A DNA stretch of 64,000 nucleotides from Rhodocyclaceae bacterium. Its GTDB lineage: Bacteria > Pseudomonadota > Gammaproteobacteria > Burkholderiales > Rhodocyclaceae. How positions within the stretch are numbered: the stretch's first letter is position 1; the number at the start of each line of letters is the position of its first letter. The stretch covers positions 17,961 to 81,960 of the forward strand of contig JAGRGB010000216.1 in assembly GCA_020445745.1 (NCBI GenBank). The letters run 5' to 3'. A program made the translations under genes and the position numbers. This document shows, one piece after another, positions 53,561 to 64,000 of this stretch. The notes below the pieces were generated by a model, which searched no databases, was not told the DNA's origin, and saw only the letters and a list, made by a program, of their open reading frames with translations.

Positions 53561-54407
53561 CGGCGCCGGACCGGCTGGTGGCGCAGGACGGCGCGGCCGC
53601 GGCGGCCGCAAGCTGCCCGCCGAATTTGCCGAATCCGAACGTCTGCACAAGATCCTGGCGCAGACCGGCATCGCCTCGCGGCGCGAGATCGAGGAGATGA
53701 TCGTCGCTGGCCGTATTTCGGTTAACGGCATGCCGGCGAGTGTCGGCCAGAAGGTCGGACCTACGGACAAGGTCCGGGTTAACGGCAAGCTGGTCAATCT
53801 TCAGTTCAGCATCCGCGTGCCGAGGGTGCTGATCTACCACAAGCCCGAGGGCGAGATCGTGTCGCGGGACGACCCGGACAGCCGCGTCAGCGTATTCGAC
53901 CGACTGCCGAAGCTGCGCCGCGGCCGCTGGATTGCGGTCGGCCGGCTCGACATCAACACCTCGGGGCTGCTGCTGTTCACCAACGACGGCACCCTCGCCA
54001 ACCGCCTGATGCACCCGCGCTACCAGATCGAACGGGAATACGCCGCTCGACTGCTCGGAAGCCTCGACGAAGAGCAGATCGCATCCCTCAAGGAGGGGAT
54101 CCAGCTCGAAGACGGCCCGGCGCGTTTCAACAGCGTTGACGACGGCGGCGGCGAAGGCGTCAACCACTGGTACCGGGTGACGATCTCGGAGGGACGCAAT
54201 CGCGAAGTGCGCCGGATGTTCGAATCCCTCGGGCTGACGGTCAGCCGATTGATGCGCGTGCGCTACGGCCCGGTGGCGATGTCGCCGCGGCTCAGACGCG
54301 GCCAGTGGGAAGAAATGGGGGTCACCGAAGTGTGCCGACTTGCCGGCATGCCGGTCCCGCAGGACGCGGTCGGGGCACGTCGCAGGTCGGCACCGAAACG
54401 CGGCTGA
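53487..54407 (+). CDS. rluB: 23S rRNA pseudouridine synthase RluB
   Basis: RNA-modifying enzyme of about 306 aa that makes pseudouridine at position 2605 (E. coli numbering) of 23S rRNA. The N-terminal S4 domain ([31 protein letters not shown]) is followed by the catalytic [26 protein letters not shown], with the aspartate in GRLD, and [15 protein letters not shown]. There is a basic glycine-rich linker before the S4 domain. The start is uncertain: TTG at 53487 and TTG at 53505 are both possible, and no ATG is available near the domain. Confidence 0.92.
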   Translation: MKGSWTLSTSRSHSRPKGPPNKPASGAGPAGGAGRRGRGGRKLPAEFAESERLHKILAQTGIASRREIEEMIVAGRISVNGMPASVGQKVGPTDKVRVNGKLVNLQFSIRVPRVLIYHKPEGEIVSRDDPDSRVSVFDRLPKLRRGRWIAVGRLDINTSGLLLFTNDGTLANRLMHPRYQIEREYAARLLGSLDEEQIASLKEGIQLEDGPARFNSVDDGGGEGVNHWYRVTISEGRNREVRRMFESLGLTVSRLMRVRYGPVAMSPRLRRGQWEEMGVTEVCRLAGMPVPQDAVGARRRSAPKRG

Positions 54408-54448
54408 CGAAGCCCGCGTCGATCGCGCCCCGGCACGCGATCTGGCAA

Positions 54449-54477
54449 TTGCACGGGCTTTGGGGCGCTGATATACT
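54449..54477 (+). promoter_or_regulatory. Sigma-70 promoter of the rimP-nusA-infB operon
   Basis: TTGCAC (54449-54454), exactly 17 bases, and TATACT (54472-54477). The expected transcript start is near 54484, giving a leader of about 95 bases before rimP. Confidence 0.8.
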
Positions 54478-54539
54478 CCACGGGCTTTGGCGAGGGGCTC
54501 TATTCGCCAGGCACGTTTTTCCGGTTGAATACAACAGGA

Positions 54540-54562
54540 ATGGGCGTTAAGCCCATTTTTTA
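54540..54562 (+). terminator. Leader terminator / attenuator in front of rimP
   Basis: ATGGGC-GTTAA-GCCCAT followed by a T-rich run ends 16 bases before the rimP ATG. A structured rimP leader with a terminator is known in Gammaproteobacteria, where it is thought to control this operon. Confidence 0.72.
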
Positions 54563-54577
54563 TTTGTGGGTTCGCAA

Positions 54578-55006
54578 ATGGATGTGGCGGCACTCGTCGA
54601 GCAGGTGGTGCTTGGAATGGGCTTCGAACTGGTCGACTTCGAAACCTCGCCGAGATCGCGTCTGCTGCGCGTCTTCATCGACCAGGAGAAGGGCATCACG
54701 GTCGATGACTGCGCCACGGTGAGCAACCAGTTGACCAGGGTGTTCGAGGTCGAGAACGTCGATTACGACCGTCTCGAAGTGTCGTCCCCGGGTCTCGACC
54801 GACCGCTCAAGACAGCCAGCGATTACGAACGGTTCGCCGGCCGGCCGATTCAATTGCGGACTCGGGTGCCGATCGGAAATCAAAGAAATTTCAAAGGCGT
54901 GCTGATCGGTCTGGCAGAAGGCACGGTGCGGCTCGCAGCCGAGGGCGGTGAACTCGCATTCGAGTTCGACCAGGTCGAGAAGGCACGCTTGATCCCCCAG
55001 TTTTGA
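54578..55006 (+). CDS. rimP: Ribosome maturation factor RimP
   Basis: 30S assembly factor of 142 aa. The family stretch GFELVDFETSPRSRLLRVFIDQEKGITVDDCATVSNQLTRVFEVE and the LEVSSPGLDRPLKTASDYERFAG motif are intact, and the C-terminal SH3-like domain is present. ATG 54578 follows the leader terminator. First gene of the classic rimP-nusA-infB-rbfA-truB run. Confidence 0.96.
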   Translation: MDVAALVEQVVLGMGFELVDFETSPRSRLLRVFIDQEKGITVDDCATVSNQLTRVFEVENVDYDRLEVSSPGLDRPLKTASDYERFAGRPIQLRTRVPIGNQRNFKGVLIGLAEGTVRLAAEGGELAFEFDQVEKARLIPQF

Positions 55007-55031
55007 GCGTACGGATGTGGAGAACTGAACG

Positions 55032-56507
55032 ATGAGCCGCGAGATCTTGCTGCTTGTGGATGCCTTGGCGCGGGAAAAGAACGTTTCCAAGGACATCGTG
55101 TTTGCATCGCTCGAATCGGCACTCGCATCCGCGACCAAGAAGCGCATCCACGACGACGCCGACGTCCGCGTGTCGATCGACCGCGAGTCCGGCGACTACG
55201 AATCCTTCCGGCGCTGGCGTGTGCTGCCGGACGAGGAGGTGACCAATGACGAGGCCGAGATCGGTCTGATCGACGCCCGCGAGGAGGTCGGCGACATCGA
55301 GGTCGGCGAATTCGTCGAGGAGCCGCTCGAGCCGATCGACTTCGGCCGCATCGGCGCCCAGGCCGCCAAGCAGGTGATCCTGCAGCGCATCCGTGACGCC
55401 GAGCGCGAACAGGTGTTGAACGATTTCCTGGAGCGCAAGGAGCATCTGGTGTCGGGCAGCATCAAGCGCATGGAGCGTGGCAATGCGATCATCGAAGTCG
55501 GCCGTCTCGAGGCGATGATCCCGCGTGACCAGATGATTCCGCGCGAAAACCTGAGGGTCGGCGACCGGGTCAAGGCCTTTCTGCTGCGCATCGACCGCGG
55601 TGCCCGCGGGCCGCAACTGATCCTGTCGCGCACGGCGCCGGAGTTCCTCGTCAAGCTGTTCGAACTCGAGGTTCCGGAGATCGAGGATGCTCTGCTGGAG
55701 ATCAAGGGCTGCGCCCGCGATCCCGGCCTGCGCGCCAAGATCGCGGTCAAGTCCAACGATCCGCGGGTCGACCCGATCGGAACCTGTGTCGGACTGCGCG
55801 GCTCGCGGGTGACCGCGGTTCGCAACGAGATCGGCGGGGAGAACATCGACATCGTGTTGTGGGCCCAGGACGCGGCGCAGTTCGTGATCGCTGCGCTGCA
55901 GCCGGCGGAAGTCTCTTCGATCGTCGTCGACGAGGAGACCCACGCGATGGACGTGGTGGTCGACGAAAACAATCTAGCGATCGCGATCGGTCGCAACGGT
56001 CAGAACGTCAAGCTGGCTTCCGAGTTGACCGGCTGGCAGATCAACCTGATGACCGAGGAAGAGTCGGCCCAGAAGATCGAAGAGGAGCGGGGCCAGATTC
56101 GCGGCCTGTTCATGGAGCGCCTGGATGTGGACGACGAAGTCGCCGACATCCTCATCGACGAAGGTTTTTCGTCGATCGAGGAAGTCGCCTATGTGCCGCT
56201 GGCCGAAATGCTCGAGATCGAAGCCTTCGACGAAGCGACTGTGGACGAGTTGCGCAACCGGGCGCGCAACGTCCTGCTGACCGAGGCCATCGTCACCGAA
56301 GAGCAGCTGGAAAACGTTGCCGAAGACCTGCTTTCGCTCGAGGGCATGGACAAACCGCTGGCGGCCGCGCTGGCACAACAGGATATCCGTACCCGGGATG
56401 ATCTGGCCGATCTGGCCGTCGACGAACTCGTCGACATCGCGGGAATTGACGAAGACCGGGCGCGCACCCTGATCACGGTGGCGCGGGCGCACTGGTTCGA
56501 GCAATGA
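55032..56507 (+). CDS. nusA: Transcription termination/antitermination protein NusA
   Basis: RNA polymerase-associated factor of 491 aa. Domains in order are the N-terminal RNAP-binding domain, S1 (about 135-200), two KH domains (including [24 protein letters not shown] and [23 protein letters not shown]), and two C-terminal acidic repeats ([16 protein letters not shown] and [11 protein letters not shown]). The two repeats are found in Proteobacteria but not in most Firmicutes. Confidence 0.97.
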   Translation: MSREILLLVDALAREKNVSKDIVFASLESALASATKKRIHDDADVRVSIDRESGDYESFRRWRVLPDEEVTNDEAEIGLIDAREEVGDIEVGEFVEEPLEPIDFGRIGAQAAKQVILQRIRDAEREQVLNDFLERKEHLVSGSIKRMERGNAIIEVGRLEAMIPRDQMIPRENLRVGDRVKAFLLRIDRGARGPQLILSRTAPEFLVKLFELEVPEIEDALLEIKGCARDPGLRAKIAVKSNDPRVDPIGTCVGLRGSRVTAVRNEIGGENIDIVLWAQDAAQFVIAALQPAEVSSIVVDEETHAMDVVVDENNLAIAIGRNGQNVKLASELTGWQINLMTEEESAQKIEEERGQIRGLFMERLDVDDEVADILIDEGFSSIEEVAYVPLAEMLEIEAFDEATVDELRNRARNVLLTEAIVTEEQLENVAEDLLSLEGMDKPLAAALAQQDIRTRDDLADLAVDELVDIAGIDEDRARTLITVARAHWFEQ

Positions 56508-56520
56508 CGGAGGAAAGTGA

Positions 56521-59301
<2,781 letters not shown>

Positions 59302-59682
59302 ATGGTCAAGGAGTTCTCCCGCGGGCAGCGGGTCTCGGAGCAGATTCTTCGCGAGTTGGCCGACTTGATCCGGCTCGAGGTGAAGGACCCTCGAGTCGGC
59401 TTCATCACGCTGACCGAAGTCGAGCTGAGCGCCGACTATGCGCACGCCAAGGTCTTCTTCACGTCGATGACCGGGCGCCAGGGACTCGACGAGATCATGA
59501 CCGGTCTGAAGCGTGCCAGCGGCTTTCTCAGACGAGAGCTGGGGCGTCGGGTGAGGATCCACACCACGCCGCAGCTGCATTTCATCTATGACCAGTCGGT
59601 GGAGGAGGGCGCACGCCTGTCCAAGCTGATCGACGACACCGTGGCTGCCGATCGCCGCCACGCCCAGGATCCGGAAGACTGA
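59302..59682 (+). CDS. rbfA: Ribosome-binding factor A
   Basis: Small KH-fold 30S assembly factor of 126 aa. The family core is VSEQILRELADLIRLEVKDPRVGFITLTEVELSADYAHAKVFF, and RRELGRRVRIHTTPQLHFIYDQSVEEGARL is intact. It begins directly after the infB stop codon. Confidence 0.96.
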   Translation: MVKEFSRGQRVSEQILRELADLIRLEVKDPRVGFITLTEVELSADYAHAKVFFTSMTGRQGLDEIMTGLKRASGFLRRELGRRVRIHTTPQLHFIYDQSVEEGARLSKLIDDTVAADRRHAQDPED

Positions 59683-59686
59683 CACG

Positions 59687-60613
59687 ATGTCGCAGCGGCG
59701 AAGGTCACGGCGCGCCGTCGATGGCGTGCTGCTGCTCGACAAGCCATCGGGCCTGAGTTCCAACCAGGCCCTCCAGCAGGCCCGTCGGCTGTTCGATGCC
59801 GCCAAGGCCGGCCACACCGGCACCCTTGATCCACTCGCAAGCGGCCTGCTGCCGCTGACCTTCGGCGAAGCCACCAAGTTTGCCCAGCAACTGCTCGATG
59901 CCGACAAGACCTACCTTGCCCGGGTTCATCTCGGCACCACCACCACGACCGGGGACGCCGAGGGAGATACCCTGCGGGTACGCCCGGTCGACGTCGACCG
60001 GACGACAATCGACGACGCCCTGGTTCACTTTTGCGGCGAGATCGAGCAGGTGCCGCCGATGTATTCGGCGCTCAAGCATCAGGGGCGCCCACTCTACGAA
60101 CTGGCCCGCGAGGGCCGGCAGATTGCCCGGCCACCCCGCCGCGTGACGATCCACTGGTTGTCCCTGCAAGCGGTCGAGCTGCCATGCTTCGACATCGAGG
60201 TGAGGTGCAGCAAGGGCACCTATGTCCGCACCCTCGCCGAGGACATCGGCGAGGCACTGGGCTGCGGCGCCCACCTTTCCGCCTTGCGGCGCACCGCGAT
60301 CGGGCCGCTGACGGTCGATCGGGCAGTCACGCTGGCACAGCTGGAGGCCGCCGGCAGCGGCCAGCGCGATGCCTTTCTCGCCGCCACCGACAGCCTGCTC
60401 TCCGAACTGCCGGAGATCCGGCTCGACGCCGTCGACAGCGGGATCGTGCGTCACGGCGGCTCGCTGGCACGCAATCTTTCCCCCGGCGCCCTGTTCCGCT
60501 TGGTGGCACCGGACGGCTTCATCGGGCTCGGTCGCGCCGACGACGCCGGGCGCTTGTGGCCGAAGCGCCTGGTGGCGATCGGCGGCGATCAGGATTCAAG
60601 GTGCAACGATTGA
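59687..60613 (+). CDS. truB: tRNA pseudouridine(55) synthase TruB
   Basis: Enzyme of 308 aa that converts U55 in the T loop of tRNAs. The start GVLLLDKPSGLSSNQALQQARRLFDAAKAGHTGTLDPLASGLLPLTFGEATKFAQ contains the catalytic aspartate (GTLDP). The second family segment, CSKGTYVRTLAEDIGEALGCGAHL, is also intact, and a PUA-like C-terminus follows. It lies 4 bases after rbfA. Confidence 0.96.
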   Translation: MSQRRRSRRAVDGVLLLDKPSGLSSNQALQQARRLFDAAKAGHTGTLDPLASGLLPLTFGEATKFAQQLLDADKTYLARVHLGTTTTTGDAEGDTLRVRPVDVDRTTIDDALVHFCGEIEQVPPMYSALKHQGRPLYELAREGRQIARPPRRVTIHWLSLQAVELPCFDIEVRCSKGTYVRTLAEDIGEALGCGAHLSALRRTAIGPLTVDRAVTLAQLEAAGSGQRDAFLAATDSLLSELPEIRLDAVDSGIVRHGGSLARNLSPGALFRLVAPDGFIGLGRADDAGRLWPKRLVAIGGDQDSRCND

Positions 60614-60684
60614 GAATCTTCGCCGGTCATGGGTATAATCGCCGGCTTCAGATCGATTGAAATCACGAACGAGTAAATACAGCA

Positions 60685-60954
60685 ATGGCTCTCGAAACCG
60701 CACAGAAAGCGCAGATAGTTGCGGACTACCAGCGCGCGCAGGGCGACACCGGTTCGCCCGAAGTCCAGGTTGCCCTTCTCACCGCGCGCATCAACGGCCT
60801 GACCGGCCATTTCAAGACCCACGCGAAGGATCATCACTCCCGCCGCGGCCTGCTCAAGATGGTCAGCCAGCGTCGCAAGCTGCTGGATTATCTCAAGCGC
60901 ACCAACGCCGACAGCTACCGCGGCCTGATCGAGCGACTCGGACTTCGCAAGTAA
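60685..60954 (+). CDS. rpsO: 30S ribosomal protein S15
   Basis: Standard 89 aa S15: [65 protein letters not shown]. It follows truB by 71 bases and is followed by a strong terminator before pnp, the classic arrangement. Confidence 0.98.
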   Translation: MALETAQKAQIVADYQRAQGDTGSPEVQVALLTARINGLTGHFKTHAKDHHSRRGLLKMVSQRRKLLDYLKRTNADSYRGLIERLGLRK

Positions 60955-61011
60955 AGCGATGCCGGCACGGCGCTGCAGATCACGACAATCCCGGCGCTGG
61001 GCGTAATGCAG

Positions 61012-61051
61012 CCGGCGTGAGCCAGGAACGGCTCCCGCCGGTTTGCTTTTT
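61012..61051 (+). terminator. Terminator between rpsO and pnp
   Basis: CCGGCG-T-GAGCC / GGCTC-C-CGCCGG (11 pairs with one internal mismatch, 6-base loop) is followed by TTTGCTTTTT. It probably ends part of the rpsO transcripts; pnp may also have its own promoter or use read-through. Confidence 0.82.
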
Positions 61052-61129
61052 GGGGTCGCCCGACAGCGGCCAACCCCGAGGCTGGAGGACGTATCGATAC
61101 CCTCCGCCATCTACTGAAAGGATCATCCC

Positions 61130-63229
<2,100 letters not shown>

Positions 63230-63260
63230 CTGGCTCGCGTCGTTGCCGCGGGCAAAACAA

Positions 63261-63290
63261 GAAGGGCGCTCGTGGCGCCCTTTCTTGCTT
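63261..63290. terminator. Bidirectional terminator between pnp and dksA
   Basis: GGGCGC-N5-GCGCCC with flanking T-rich stretches on both strands lies between the convergent pnp and dksA genes. Confidence 0.8.
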
Positions 63291-63351
63291 TGCCCGCCAA
63301 CAATGCGGCGGCGGGCATCCTTCCTGAAACGGCCGCGCGGGCGGCACGTCC

Positions 63352-63777
63352 TTATTTTGCGACCTGGCGTTCCCGCATCTCTTCGAGGGTCTTGCAGTCG
63401 ATGCACAGCGTCGCGGTCGGCCGTGCCTCGAGTCGCTTCAAGCCGATCTCGACGCCGCAGCTGTCGCAGTAGCCATATTCGCCCTCGCGGATGCGCTCGA
63501 GCGTCTCGTCGATCTTCTTGATCAGCTTGCGCTCGCGATCGCGGTTGCGCAGTTCCAGCGCAATGTCCGATTCCTGGCTGGCGCGGTCGTTGGGATCGGC
63601 GAACACGGTCGCCTCGTCCTGCATGGTGTGCACCGTGCGCTCGATGTCTTCCATCAGCTCGTGCTTGAGCGAATCGAGGATGGAACGGAAATGTTCCAGT
63701 TGTTTGTCATTCATGTACTCCTCGCCCTTCTTCGGGACGTAAGGCGGGAACTGCTTGTGAAGGGATTCATCAGCCAT
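63352..63777 (-). CDS. dksA: RNA polymerase-binding transcription factor DksA
   Basis: Secondary-channel factor of 141 aa that works with ppGpp. The coiled-coil arm carries the tip motif FADPNDRASQESD with the conserved aspartates and alanine. The zinc finger is CDSC and CIDC (YCDSCGVEIGLKRLEARPTATLCIDCK), with all four cysteines. ATG 63777 opens on the usual variable N-terminus. Confidence 0.96.
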   Translation of the reverse strand: MADESLHKQFPPYVPKKGEEYMNDKQLEHFRSILDSLKHELMEDIERTVHTMQDEATVFADPNDRASQESDIALELRNRDRERKLIKKIDETLERIREGEYGYCDSCGVEIGLKRLEARPTATLCIDCKTLEEMRERQVAK

Positions 63778-63883
63778 GAGTGCAAATCCGATGCGAGGAA
63801 GATTCGCCTTAATAGCAGAAAACCGAAGTTGGCAGCAAGTAACACGCGCCCGAGCGGGCTTGCCTGCGCTGTTTGCGGCGAGT

Positions 63884-63912
63884 TTGACGCTGTATCGGGC
63901 TGTGTGTATGAT
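63884..63912 (+). promoter_or_regulatory. Sigma-70 promoter of tRNA-Pro
   Basis: TTGACG (63884-63889), exactly 17 bases, and TATGAT (63907-63912) lie 10 bases before the mature tRNA 5' end. Confidence 0.82.
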
Positions 63913-63922
63913 TCGCGCCTTC

Positions 63923-63999
63923 CGGGGTGTAGCGCAGTCCGGTAGCGCGCTTGCTTTGGGAGCAAGATGTCGGGGGTTCGAATCCCTCCACCCCGACCA
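63923..63999 (+). tRNA. tRNA-Pro (anticodon TGG)
   Basis: A 77-base cloverleaf with acceptor pairs CGGGGTG / CACCCCG, a D loop (GCGCAGTCCGGTAGCGC), anticodon arm CTTGC-TTTGGGA-GCAAG (anticodon TGG), a T arm (GGGGGTTCGAATCCCTC) and an encoded CCA end. It reads CCA/CCG-type proline codons. Confidence 0.97.
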
Positions 64000-64000
64000 C

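Overview
The window is a dense, high-GC (about two thirds G+C by eye) bacterial chromosome segment. The gene set points to a Beta- or Gammaproteobacterium: dksA, a rimP-nusA-infB-rbfA-truB-rpsO-pnp run, a fpr/finR-like divergent pair, a glrK-qseG-glrR operon, slyX, hslR and yaeQ. A Rhodocyclales-like or Chromatiales-like organism would fit, but no 16S gene is present and the genus cannot be read from the sequence. No phage, insertion sequence, CRISPR array or obvious genomic island was seen. It reads as ordinary chromosome with a few unusual accessory genes.

Layout. 1-2441: RND pump (cut by the window edge) and its membrane-fusion partner. 2584-7991: DUF3014 protein, MFS exporter with a divergent LysR regulator, and a DoxX / extradiol-dioxygenase-like pair with its own divergent LysR regulator. 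8255-13226: envelope cassette of a LysM-TPR lipoprotein facing a translationally coupled operon (transmembrane Ser/Thr kinase, LysM-polysaccharide deacetylase, TPR lipoprotein). 13383-23882: mixed housekeeping genes (cardiolipin synthase, PPK2, enoyl-CoA hydratase, ACT-domain regulator, MazG-like, YaeQ, lipoyl-domain protein, cold-shock protein, EF-hand protein, YlqF GTPase, several small envelope proteins). 24269-29361: nine-heme cytochrome c, HDOD protein, hemerythrin, EttA. 29874-34767: bactofilin, glrK-qseG-glrR, BON-domain protein. 35040-42905: PHA-depolymerase-like protein, DnaJ-like protein, Hsp15, Fpr and its LysR partner, GGDEF/EAL protein. 43060-47775: glycine riboswitch and gcvT-gcvH-gcvP. 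47864-54407: hydrolase, PHP nuclease, YciO, M50 protease, trpS, scpA, scpB, rluB. 54449-63229: the rimP-to-pnp translation/RNA-decay run. 63352-63999: dksA and tRNA-Pro(TGG).

The most interesting signal is regulatory. Both intergenic regions flanking glrK-qseG-glrR carry a pair of near-identical inverted repeats (YGTCG-N8-CGACA, which contain the TGTC-N10-GACA site known for GlrR) and a sigma-54 type -24/-12 element. One set fires left into the bactofilin gene; the other fires right into the BON-domain gene. The two sets have nearly the same geometry: boxes at about -110/-179 and -108/-174. This predicts a self-contained envelope-response locus in which the GlrK/GlrR system drives a cytoskeletal bactofilin and a periplasmic BON protein. 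I know of no description of this arrangement, but I could not search for one.
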